Source: Meconema thalassinum
Taxonomy: Eukaryota > Arthropoda > Insecta > Orthoptera > Tettigoniidae
Assembly (NCBI GenBank): GCA_946902985.2
Contig: OX336388.2
Span: forward strand, 125,651,894 to 125,715,893
Direction: 5' to 3'
DNA length: 64,000 nucleotides
The notes under the pieces were generated by a model. It was not told the DNA's origin, searched no databases, and worked only from the letters and a program-made list of their open reading frames with translations. The translations under genes were made by a program, and so were the position numbers. Position 1 is the first letter of the stretch; the number at the start of each line of letters is the position of its first letter. Positions 34,231 to 43,310 of this stretch are shown one piece after another.

Positions 34231-34454
34231 TGTTATGGAACTGGTTAAAAGAGTCTACTAAGTCGTTTTTGGACCCTAAATGGCGGCCGCTGGCTGGAGG
34301 GCCATCTTGTGGTGTTTGGACTCTGTGGCAAAAGACAGTGGCAGTTGTTGTTCGTTGTTCTATGATTGAATATGTCTGTTGTATAGTTGCGTAGTGAAAT
34401 ATATAGTTAAATAAGTAATGGTTAGCACTAATTCGGTGAATTAGTCCCTCAACA
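34231..34454 (+). repeat. BEL 5' LTR
   Basis: Begins TGTTATGGAACTGGTTAAAA and ends GAATTAGTCCCTCAACA. Paired with 39968-40191. As for LTRs generally, it would contain promoter and polyadenylation signals; none is experimentally evident here. Confidence 0.93.
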
Positions 34455-34566
34455 AAACATATGGTGACCCCGACGTGATTTAATACGTAAATTACGAGAA
34501 GTTACGGCAAGATACGTAAGATTTCTTTGTGAGTGAAAATCTTGGTATAGCCTAGCCTACAAGACA

Positions 34567-36339
34567 ATGGAAAAGCTTGTGAAACAACGTAAGCCAATTC
34601 GAGCGTCCTACACAAAGACATATAATGAGGTAATGCGTAATTTAACCAGCGAAATAGTTGAGCTGGAATCGGCACAGAAGATGCTGATGAAATTGGAGAG
34701 GTCAAGTGCTGAACTTGCTCCATTGGATGAAAAAATACTGGAACTAGCATTAGAAGAAGAGTATGATGTCCACTGCCGTGAGTACGGGGCAGTTGAGACT
34801 TATAGAGATAATTTAGATGAAGTAAGGTTAAAGATAACGAATATTTGCTCTAATGAGAATGTTGGTGTGGTTAGAGAACACATTTCTGAAGCTTCATCTT
34901 CAGCTAAAAGAAACTTGAAACTTCCTAGGTTGGAACTAGCCAAGTTTGGAGGGGACGTTAAAGATTGGTTAGGATTCTGGAGCATGTTTAAGATAATCCA
35001 TGAAGATAGTGACATAGAATCAGAAGATACATTTCAATATCTGATTCAGTGCACCAAACCTGACAGTCGTGCCAGAGAACTTCTGAACAGTTTCCCAGCC
35101 ACCGCTCCTGACGGAGTACTACGTTAGGGAGCTTATTGGGTTAGTCATTCAGAATGTGTCGTACGACAATGACAAATCAGGAATAGCTGTAGGCCTACTG
35201 TATGACACATTAGAGAGCAAGTTAAGAGCTCTAGAATCTATAGGTGTGACAAGGGATAAGCATGGGTCCATGTTCTTCCCTCTCGTGGAATCATGCTTAC
35301 CTGAAGATGTTTTAAGGACGTGGGTCCGAAATCAGTCAGCGAATGATGAGTTGATTGATGAACAGAAAGATAGGCTAGAGGCTCTTCTAAATTTCCTCAA
35401 ACGTGAAGTGGAGGGAGAAGAGAGGATAACCTTTGCTCGGGCAGGATTTGGTCTGTCCGATACGAAAATACAAGAGAGAGTGAGAGGGAAAAATGTCGAC
35501 ACACATTTACCAACGGCAAATTCTTTGTTTTCGGCCAAGTTTGAAGGCAAGGAGAGAAAGTGTGTGTTTTGTAGCAAATTCCTCGAGAGCAAGGAATGCC
35601 ACCTTGCTCAACAAATGAGTTTGGAGTAAAGGCGCAACAAGCTGGCCAAAGAAAACTGTTGTTTTGCTTGTCTTAAGGTAGGACACAGAATGAAAAATTG
35701 CAAGGCACATCTTCGTTGCCCATTGTGCACTAGTCCTCACGTTGTGATCATGTGTCATAAACTGAATACAAAGAAGGTCGAGGAGAAACCTGAATCTAAA
35801 ATACAGGATGATAGGGAGAGGCAGAGCAATATCTCCATGAACATTCACAGTGCCACAAAGGAGGTGTTTCTACAGACGCTGTGCATCAAACTGACCCATA
35901 AAGGAAAGGAGAAGATGGTCCGAGCACTAATAGACAGTGCATCACAAAGATCCTACATTTTACGGAAGACAGCTGAGGAAATGGGATATAAACCTTTGAA
36001 GACCGAGATGATGATCCACAAGTTGTTTGGGGGCGCTGAGACCCGTGAAGAAGATCATCACCTGTATGATGTGAACGTAAGCAGTTGTGATGGTTCCTTT
36101 AATACCACGTTGCAATTGATTGACCAGAAGGTAATCTGTGGGAAGATTCCAAGGTTGAAGTTCGGACCGTGGATGAAGGAAATGAAAGCAAAAAGGATAT
36201 GGCTGTCTGATGTGGGAACAAATCCATCCGACGTGGAAGTCCTGCTAGGAGCTGATGTTGCGAGGAGTCTTTTGCTGAATGAAACCCATAAGCTTGAATC
36301 AGGATTGGTTGATGTGAGGACAACGCTTGGCTGGACCAT
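34567..36339 (+). pseudogene. BEL gag and A17-type protease region (broken)
   Basis: ATG 34567 opens a 186-codon frame: an N-terminal coiled segment, then KLPRLELAKFGGDVKDWLGF, the signature of the BEL gag/DUF1759 region. It stops at TAG 35127 and resumes in another frame at 35156-35629. Zinc-knuckle-like clusters follow: CVFCSKFLESKECH (35563-35604), then CCFACLKVGHRMKNC (about 35658-35703), with a TAA at 35627-35629 between them. The next frame, 35690-36424, has LIDSASQRSYI (about 35930-35960), the active-site region of retroviral-type A17 proteases. The 69-bp retroposon at 36340 then interrupts pol. Confidence 0.85.
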
Positions 36340-36408
36340 CATCATCATCATCATCATCATCTTGCACAGTTTCCAGCCACTGGCCGGGTCTGTTTGGAAC
36401 ACAAGCCT
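36340..36408 (-). mobile_element. 69-bp 5'-truncated retroposon with GAT tail
   Basis: A 14-bp target duplication CTTGGCTGGACCAT (36326-36339 and 36409-36422) brackets a segment. Read on the - strand it runs AGGCTTGTGTTCCAAACAGA ... GTGCAAGATGATGATGAT. The (GAT)n tail and direct repeats mark a target-primed insertion of the last bases of a SINE or RTE-type LINE. It interrupts the BEL pol coding sequence and is younger than the BEL element. Confidence 0.88.
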
Positions 36409-36422
36409 CTTGGCTGGACCAT

Positions 36423-38030
36423 GACTGGTAAATTGAAAGACGAAGAGGGTAGTTCCCTGGCTTTGTATTCAACTACCCTGTTCATTCAATCTGCCTCTAT
36501 AACCGACCTTTGGAACTTGGAGACTATAGGCATATCTGACCCCACGGAAAACAAGTCGAGAGAAGAGATGGAAGAAGCTGCACGTCATTACTTCCAAGAG
36601 ACTGTAAAGGTTGCGTTACCTTGGTTGCCGACAGTACTTACGGAACAACAAGGAGATAGCGGAGAAGAGATTGATCTCAGTTTCGAATAGACCGACCAAA
36701 GAAGTAAAGTTTGAGGAATATGGAAATGTGTTTCAGGAATGGATAAATGAGGGCATAATTGAAGAGGTTCCAGAAGGAGAAAAGGAAGACCTGTGCTATT
36801 ATTTACCACACAGGGGAATCTTCAAAGAAAACTCTACCACCAATGTGAGACCCGTGTTTGATGGATCCAGCAAATCGAAGGATACTCCTTTAAATCAATG
36901 TCTCGAAAAGGGTCCTAATTTGCTACAATAAATCCCTACTCTTCTATTGATGTTTCGAAAAATTAGGATAGGAGTAATTTCCGATATTAAGAAGGCTTTC
37001 CTGCAAATATCTGTTCAGGAAACTGATCGTGATTTCTTGCGCTTCTTGTGGTGGACGGATTCAAAGGATAGTGAATTGAAGGTTTTTCGACATTGCCGAG
37101 TCGTAATTGGTCTGAATTATTGTAGCTCATTTCTGCTGGAAGCAGTTCTAGACCTTCAATTGAAAGAGAGCGTCGACTACCACGAGACAGCAAAAAGACT
37201 GAGACATTCCTTCTATGTAGACAATTGTATCACCTCTTTGGATAATGAGGAAGAATTGAGTACGTTTATAGAAGAATCTACCGCATTGCTGGCCAGAGCA
37301 CGTTTTGATCTTCGTAACTGGGAGTACACAAGTCTAAATTCTCCCGAGAGCGACTCGTCAGTTCCTGAGGTAACCTCGGTATTAGGACTTCGATGGAACA
37401 ATACAGAAGATGTTCTTTCTTGTGAGAAAATTGACATGTCGAAGATTGGCGACAAGATCACTAGAAGAAATGTATTGGCGGCTGCTCAGAGAATCTTTGA
37501 TCCTATTGGATTCACATCTCCTGTCTCTCTAGTACCAAAGTTGCCGTTGCAGGAAAGTTGGCGGAAGAAAATGAGCTGGGATGAAGAAATGGAGGATGAC
37601 ATGAGGAAGAAGTTTGAAATTTGGCATCAAGAACTTGAGGTATTGCCTGATATTAAAATTCCCAGACAAATGGCACGCTGCAAGACCCAGGAATCGTGGA
37701 GCCTTCATACGTTCTGCGACGCAAGTGGAGTAGCATATGCTGCGGTTGTGTTTCTTCGTTCAGAAGATGGAAAGGACACAAATATAACGCTTCTTCAAGC
37801 AAAGTCTCGTGTAGCCCCGCTGAAAAATGACTATTTCGCGGTTGGAACTCCTAGCTTGTTCAATTGGAGCTCGCCTTGCATTTTCCGTAAAGGCAAGTTT
37901 AGGAATAGCAGAACTTTCAACATATTATTAAACATACTCCACAACAGCTCTCTGCTGGATCAAGAGGAAGGAAGTCTGGGGAACTTTTGTAGCAAATCGG
38001 GTGATGGAAATGAAACAGTTGTCTAACCCT
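36423..38030 (+). pseudogene. BEL reverse transcriptase and RNase H (broken)
   Basis: RT motifs: VRPVFDGSSKSKDTPLNQCL (about 36847-36905), then ISDIKKAFLQISVQETDRDF (36977-37036) and RHSFYVDNCITS (about 37204-37238), where BEL elements usually have YVDD-type residues and this copy reads YVDN. RNase H: LHTFCDASGVAYAAV (about 37705-37748). Breaks: frameshifts near 36640 and 36690, TAA at 36929-36931, and a frame change near 38000. It would synthesise element cDNA in the particle. Confidence 0.87.
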
Positions 38031-39899
38031 GATAGCTGGAATCATGTACGTGGAGTGAATAACCCAGCTGACCTGCCTTCTAGGGGTTGTTCTGCTTCCA
38101 AACTCATGACGTCGAAATGGTGGGAGGGCCCTCATTGGTTGAGATCTCCTAGTTCAGAATGGCCTCCCGACAATGCCTTGCCTGATGAAGAAAGAATAAA
38201 TGAAGAGAAAAGGAAAGGAATTTCAACCGTACTAGTTTCTGTGGAACCAGAAGAAAAGTGGTATCTGAAATGCTTTTCCAAGTACTCAAAAGTTGTCAGG
38301 ATGACAGCCTGGATTCTACGATTCATCCACAACACAGCAAAAGGAGGCGAAGTACGTATTTCAAAGGAACTCCAAGTCGAAGAATTGCAAGTAGCTGTAA
38401 GGAGACTGTTGAAGATCGTTACGCAAGAGATACTCGCCGAAAATGAGCAGTCCTTCAAAAATCTGAACGTGTTTGAATATGAAAGAGGATTTCTTCGAGT
38501 AAAAACGAGGTTATTAAGGAGACCGGACGATGAATTATTCCTCACTCCAATTCTGCTACCAGCTAAACACCAGCTAGTTCACATGATGATCATGGAGAAA
38601 CATCTAGAAATGTCTCATGCTGGAGTACAAGTTCTTCTCTCCACTTTGCGAGAACGGTATTGGATTGTTAATGGTAGAAGGACAATAAGAAAGATGATTT
38701 CGAGCTGTGTCAGGTGCAGAAGACACCAAGCAATGGGAATTACCATCGAAGTTGCACCTTTACCAGAGGATCGGATTAGAGACGCTTCTGTCTTTGAAAT
38801 TGTAGGAATTGATCTGGCTGGCCCGTTATACCTCCGAGGAGGTGAAAAGGTCTGGGTGGTGCTATTCACGTGTGTGGTTTTCATAGCTGTGCATTTTGAA
38901 CTCGTTAGGACACTATCTACTCCGGGGTTTCTGCAAGCATTGAGGAGATTCGTCGCTCGAAAAGGGAGACCAAACATCATTTACAGTGATAATGGGACAA
39001 ATTTTGTGGGTGCAGAAAATGCTTTCAGTGAAGTTGACTGGACCAAAATAAATGTTGAGGCTACGTGCATGATAATTGTTTGGAAATTCAATCCTCCTAC
39101 TGCTGCATGGTGGGGCGGATTTTGGAAGCGTATTGTTCAAATGCTGAAGAAGTTGTTGCGACGAGTACTAGGTCGTTCCTCCTTAGACTATGAGGAACTA
39201 TTAACGGTTCTGTTGAACGCAGAGGCAGTCATCAATTCTCGATCTTTGATTTATTTGTCTGAAGATAGTGATGACTTGGTAGCGCTGACACCTGAAATGT
39301 TTCTTCAGGACATTCCGAGGGTGGGAATACCCGATATTGATCACATTGATCAGCTAAACCATGGAAAAAGGTTCAGGCACATGCAGCATTTGAGGGCAGA
39401 ATTGCGAAAAAGATTCAGACTAAAGTACCTAGGGCAACTTAAACCGGGAAAAGGAAAAGCAAACTCATATCGAGAATTGAAGGTGGGAGAAGTAGTGATC
39501 CTTGGAAGTGACAGTGCACGTAGAATGGACTGGCCTTTAGGAAGGGTGGTTTCAGTACATCCCGGAAAAGACAATGTCGTCAGAGTGGTCAAGGTGAAGA
39601 CTACAACTGGAGAGCTGCAACGGCCTGTGCAGAACATCTATCCTCTAGAAGCAACTCCGTTTACTAAGTGGCAGTGTGAAGAAGGGGTCTTGGATAAAGA
39701 CCCTGGTGTTCCTGTTTCGAGCTCTGGTGTTCCTGTCTCGATCCCTGGTGTTCCTGTTTCGAGCTCTGGTGTTCCTGTATCGAGCCCTGGTGCACCTGTA
39801 TCGAGCCCTGATGTTCCTGTCTCACCCCCTGGTGTTCCATATTTGAGTTCGACAAGGCGTGGGAGGAAGATACGAATTCCATCCCGGCTCAATTTGTAA
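38001..39899 (+). CDS. BEL RNase H tail and integrase, open 632-codon frame with heptad-repeat C-terminus
   Basis: The longest open frame in the window. It begins inside pol (NPDSWNHVRGVNNPADLPSR is the RNase H end typical of BEL). The integrase zinc motif follows: HLEMSHAGVQVLL, then CVRCRRHQ (38709-38732). The catalytic core is Asp in GIDLAGPLY (38805), Asp in IIYSDNGTNFVGAE (38980-39015), and the Glu-region downstream of WGGFWKRIV. A BEL-type DUF5641-like domain (GEVVILGSDSARRMDWPLGR) lies at 39487-39546. The last 60 residues are seven heptapeptide repeats of the type GVPVSSS (about 39703-39846), unusual for the family. It is translated only as part of a polyprotein, and the upstream breaks prevent that. 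Confidence 0.88.
   Translation: MMEMKQLSNPDSWNHVRGVNNPADLPSRGCSASKLMTSKWWEGPHWLRSPSSEWPPDNALPDEERINEEKRKGISTVLVSVEPEEKWYLKCFSKYSKVVRMTAWILRFIHNTAKGGEVRISKELQVEELQVAVRRLLKIVTQEILAENEQSFKNLNVFEYERGFLRVKTRLLRRPDDELFLTPILLPAKHQLVHMMIMEKHLEMSHAGVQVLLSTLRERYWIVNGRRTIRKMISSCVRCRRHQAMGITIEVAPLPEDRIRDASVFEIVGIDLAGPLYLRGGEKVWVVLFTCVVFIAVHFELVRTLSTPGFLQALRRFVARKGRPNIIYSDNGTNFVGAENAFSEVDWTKINVEATCMIIVWKFNPPTAAWWGGFWKRIVQMLKKLLRRVLGRSSLDYEELLTVLLNAEAVINSRSLIYLSEDSDDLVALTPEMFLQDIPRVGIPDIDHIDQLNHGKRFRHMQHLRAELRKRFRLKYLGQLKPGKGKANSYRELKVGEVVILGSDSARRMDWPLGRVVSVHPGKDNVVRVVKVKTTTGELQRPVQNIYPLEATPFTKWQCEEGVLDKDPGVPVSSSGVPVSIPGVPVSSSGVPVSSPGAPVSSPDVPVSPPGVPYLSSTRRGRKIRIPSRLNL
39703..39849 (+). repeat. 21-bp tandem repeat (seven units) in the BEL integrase tail
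   Basis: Units of the form GGTGTTCCTGTTTCGAGCTC, about seven copies, are imperfect but in frame. They encode GVPVSSS, GVPVSIP, GVPVSSS, GVPVSSP, GAPVSSP, DVPVSPP and GVPYLSS. It is a coding minisatellite with a Pro/Ser-rich product. Confidence 0.9.
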
Positions 39900-39967
39900 A
39901 TTTTCCTTGATCTGTAATATTTGAAGTACAGTGGTTTTAATCATAGTATGATAAAAAGGTGGGAGGA

Positions 39968-40191
39968 TGTTATGGAACTGGTTAAAAGAGTTTACTAAGT
40001 CGTTCTTGGACCCTAAATGGTGGCCGCTGGCTGGAGGGCCATCTTGTGGTGTTTGGACTCTGTGGCAAAAGACTGTGGCAGTTGTTGTTCGTTGTTCTAT
40101 GTTTGAATATGTCTGTTGTATAGTTGTGTAGTGAAATAAATAGTTAAATAAGTAATGGTTAACACTAATTCGGTGAATTAGTCCCTTAACA
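39968..40191 (+). repeat. BEL 3' LTR
   Basis: TGTTATGGAACTGGTTAAAA...CCCTTAACA; same length as the 5' LTR (224 bp), with about nine substitutions. The purine tract GGTGGGAGGA lies immediately upstream. Confidence 0.93.
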
Positions 40192-40195
40192 GAAC

Positions 40196-40803
40196 AGAAC
40201 TGACTGAAGATGGAAGACTAGATTTGGAAATTAGCAGAAGACTACAACTCGGGAGTGATTTCTACCAACAGGTACGGGGACTAGTATGGAAGAAGGTTAT
40301 GCCAATTAAGGCTAAAGAAGTTATGTACAAAGCATATTATGCTCCTATAATGACATATGCAGTCAACTTGGACAATGACTAAGAGGGATGAGAGCAGAAT
40401 ACAGGCAGCTGAGATGAGATTCCTGAGAAGTATGGTCGAGAAAACGAGGAAAGACAGAGTGAGAAATGAAGATATACGGAGAGAACTGGGAGTACAGAAA
40501 CTAAATGACAAATTGGAGAAAACAGATTGAGATGGTTTGGACATGTCAAACGGATGAATGAAGTAAGGCTACCAAGACGAGCACTGGAACGACGGATGAC
40601 AGGGAAGAGAGGACGTGGAAAACCAAGAATGCGTTGGATGGACTCGGCGAAGTATAGCATTAGAAAACGGAACCTGGATCGGAACACCGTGTCGGAAGAG
40701 GAATGGTGGAATGACAGAACAAAGTGGAGAGGAACCATATTTGCCCCCACCCAGTGTCAGCTCGAAAAGGGGGAAATGAAGATGATGATGATAATGATCA
40801 TCA
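40196..40803 (+). pseudogene. RTE-like LINE C-terminal region and 3' tail
   Basis: The frame continues the RT interrupted by BEL: LTEDGRLDLEISRRLQLG, then YKAYYAPIMTYAV. A further frame (40527-40820) has RWFGHVKRM, GKRGRGKPRMRWMD and WWNDRTKWR, the conserved end of RTE reverse transcriptases. TAA/TGA stops occur near 40380 and 40530. GAT-type tail at about 40776-40800. Confidence 0.85.
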
Positions 40804-40856
40804 TCACAGATAGAAGAGTTTCTCATTCAGGAGAAATCCTATTGGAAACAACCATT

Positions 40857-41011
40857 ACCGTCTGTAATTCTCAAGCCGTGTTATTACGTTTGGCAACGCC
40901 GCCCGTCTGTCCTATGGTAGGCCTGGTAAGCACATGGTAATTGTTAATACTGTGTAAACACATAGATTTTGACGCGAAATGTTTCCGAAAATAAAACAGA
41001 TCATAACGTCC
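40857..41011 (+). repeat. Repeat block A, inverted partner at 48946-49100
   Basis: CGTCTGTAATTCTCAAGCCG...AACAGATCATAACGTCC matches the reverse complement of 48946-49100 at high identity over about 155 bp. The opening words CATCGCC/CGTCTGTAATTCTCAAG also occur just inside the terminal repeat of the neighbouring element (41082-41106) and in the right arm (49855). Function unknown. Confidence 0.75.
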
Positions 41012-41036
41012 GCTAAATCTACACATAAATATAAAT

Positions 41037-41915
41037 ATTATCATGGTATGTACTGTCAATTCCCGATAAGGTAACAATAAAATCATCGCCATCTTTAATT
41101 CTCAAGCCGTGCTGTTGGTAGAATTGGAAACGTTAAGTAGAGTCCATAAGTTCTATAAACACGTAAGACCACATGCTAAGTTTAATTCATAAATATCGTT
41201 TATTTTGATATGACAGCATCTAAAAGCAGCTCGTACTGAGTATTTCAACACCCGTGAATTTCCTCGTGGTAAATAAAACCTGCTGTAAGTTGTAGAAGTG
41301 AGTATTTCCCGTATTAAGTTGCATGTGTAAGTAATACCTACCGTACTAACGAATTTAAGCAACAAATTATTCACTAATATTTCATTAAACTATTTCAGAT
41401 GCCTAGGAAGTGTTGTGAGCCTGACTGTAAGTCAGATTACGGCAGCACTATTAAAATAACTGGTTATATCACTACGTTTTGATCACTACATGGAGGTGGA
41501 CTATCAGTGCCTAGTAATTTAGTTTTAGTATATATCTTCATGTGGCCTCTATATTCCAGTACATTATGAACTCTACTCAGTTGGCAAGTGTCTTTAGTTA
41601 GATTTCATTAGAAAGCCACCTATTTTTAAATTAAGTAACCAGTGAAGCATTATTGCTAGACTGTCGGCATTAAGCTTGGAGGTCTATTGTGCCTATGATG
41701 AGTGCATGTGTGGGCAAAAAGTGAAGTTTTTTTTGGCAAAGGCAGTCTCTAAGTTCGCAAGAAAAAGAATAGTCTTAAATATTTTTTTTTTTTCTGAGCG
41801 CGTCAATGACGGCAATGAGCTTAGCAGCAACAAAAGGAAATTCAGACATTGGGACATTAGGCTACAGCCTTTTATTATTACCTTATCGGGAATCGACAGT
41901 ACGTAGCATGATAAT
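41037..41915 (+). mobile_element. 879-bp terminal-inverted-repeat element with a THAP exon fragment (P-element-like)
   Basis: Inverted ends of about 42 bp with four mismatches: ATTATCATGGTATGTACTGT (41037) versus the reverse complement of 41915 leftward, ATTATCATGCTACGTACTGT; both continue into ATTCCCGATAAGGTAA. Inside, a splice-acceptor-like AAACTATTTCAG precedes ATG 41400 and a THAP beginning, MPRKCCEPDCKSDY (Cys-x4-Cys), which stops after 27 codons. A THAP domain is the DNA-binding module of P-type transposases, which suggests a deleted, non-autonomous P-like element. No 8-bp target duplication was found. A related copy lies inverted at 49108-49865. Confidence 0.65.
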
Positions 41916-41944
41916 GTATGTACCGGTATCCTTTATTTGTGATA

Positions 41945-43098
41945 TATGTGTGTAGATTTATTTATTTATTTATAGGGTACAGAAAGTCCCAGTGAGCTGA
42001 TAGTTCAAGGGGGGACCGGCCTTTACAAATATGGCTTAGTAACTAACTTAATACTAGAATATACTAAGGTGGTAGGAACATTTATTCAGTGCTTATGAGT
42101 TCATCTATATTCTTCAACATATTGTTTCAGGAAGTACCTGCGTGCTTCCTTTTTGAATTTGTTTAAGTTTACAATTTGCCTCAGTTTAGGAGGTAAGTTA
42201 TTATAAGTTGTGCTGGCTGAATAGGAAATACTTTTAATACCATATCTAGTTGTGTTTGTTGACTCCATGTATAACTGGTTTGCTGATCTTGTGTTATGGG
42301 TATGAATGTCTTTCCTGCATTGAAGTTCAGTATTAAGACTAATAAGACCATGTTTATATCTGAACATAAATAAAGCTTCATAGTAGTTGAGCTGGCTTCG
42401 TAATGGCAATATGTTTGTCTCCTGAAATACTTGTACAGTCGGTTTCCTAAAATCGTAACCATACATGATTTTAATTGCTCTTTTTTGGAGTACTTCGAGC
42501 TCATTTATTGATTCCTGTGAGCATTTACTCCATATTATGTTCATGTACATAAGGTGAGAATGAATAAGAGAGGCATATATGCTCCTTAAATGTTGATTGC
42601 TTATTCCATAATCCCTTAACCTTTTTAGAACACCAATTACATTCGTAATTTTCTTTTTCACATTTGTGACATGATCATTCCAACTTAGGTTATTGTCCAA
42701 AGTTAGGACTAAATATGTGTATTGTTTAACCCGTTCGATGGGCGCATTGCCAATTTTAACTATGTTGGAAGTGTTTGAACTGTAAGCTGGTTTATGAAAT
42801 AGCATGTATTTTGTTTTTGAGGTGCTTATGATTAAATTATTTTTTGAAAGCCATGCTGTTAGTATATTTAGATCCTTTTGCATATTCTTCATAATCCTTT
42901 GTTCACATGCGCTCTCGTAAAGTAGAAATATATCATCTGCAAATAGAAATATTTTACCAGTAAACTCTAAATAACCTATATAATTAATAAATATCAGGAA
43001 CAGCAATGGTCCAAGCACTGACCCTTGTGGGACAACGCATTTAACATCAGAGATGGACCCTTTAGTTTTATTAATATTAACACACTGCTTCCTGTTAG
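41945..43098 (-). pseudogene. LINE reverse transcriptase, C-terminal half
   Basis: Frame from about 43090 to 42101: VPQGSVLGPLLFLIFINYI, then FLFADDIFLLYES (catalytic FADD at about 42943-42932), TSKTKYMLFHKP, LTLDNNLSWNDHV, and a C-terminal tail ending FKKEARRYFLKQYVEEY. The frame 42101-43018 is 305 codons without a break. The upstream half lies at 47605-48849, across Copia. It is followed by a 3' UTR and the AAAT-repeat tail. Confidence 0.88.
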
Positions 43099-43303
43099 TG
43101 TAGGATTACGAGGCACACAGGCAATTGAAATGGAACACACGTTTAATGTACTTGACATTTACTACAACAGAACTGAACGAACAAGGTGATACAACATTCT
43201 TTTTATACACACCAAAACAAAAACAAAAGAGAAACATATCTCTATGGACCAGGTTTATAATTAACAGTGTGACCAACACAAACCATGGCCACATATTTCA
43301 ACA
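43099..43303 (-). repeat. Copia 3' LTR
   Basis: 205 bp, starting TGTTGAAATATGTGGCCATG on the - strand and ending CGTAATCCTACA. Compared with 47395-47599 it has two visible differences, near 43232 and 43241. Confidence 0.95.
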
Positions 43304-43310
43304 CACCTCC

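Larger units (their letters stand above)
34231..40191 (+). mobile_element. Complete BEL/Pao LTR retrotransposon (5961 bp)
   Basis: Two 224-bp LTRs at 34231-34454 and 39968-40191, each TGTTATGG...AACA, differing at about nine positions (about 4 percent). A probable 4-bp target duplication GAAC flanks it (34227-34230 and 40192-40195). The 5' LTR is followed by TATGGTGACCCCGACGTGAT, characteristic of BEL-type elements, and the 3' LTR is preceded by the purine tract AAAAGGTGGGAGGA. Internal order: gag, A17 protease, RT, RNase H, integrase. Several gag-pol breaks make it inactive, yet the integrase frame is open. Confidence 0.93.
31700..40803 (+). mobile_element. RTE-like LINE, split by a SINE and by a BEL element
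   Basis: Four collinear blocks on the same strand: endonuclease (31708-32570), linker (32600-33200), RT (33340-34230 with a SINE inside), and the C-terminal tail (40192-40760) after the BEL insertion. The 3' end is a GAT-rich microsatellite, GATGATGATGATAATGATCA (about 40779-40800), as expected for RTE elements. With the foreign insertions removed it would be about 2.9 kb. The 5' end is not defined. It is the oldest layer of this nest, and multiple stops and shifts make it non-functional. Confidence 0.85.

Noticed and set aside
36338..36362. Poly-isoleucine stretch in BEL protease
   Set aside because: It is the translated (ATC)n tail of the 69-bp retroposon, not a protein feature.
39638..39892. 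- strand frames with TGTPELETG-type repeats
   Set aside because: They mirror the 21-bp repeats of the BEL integrase tail.
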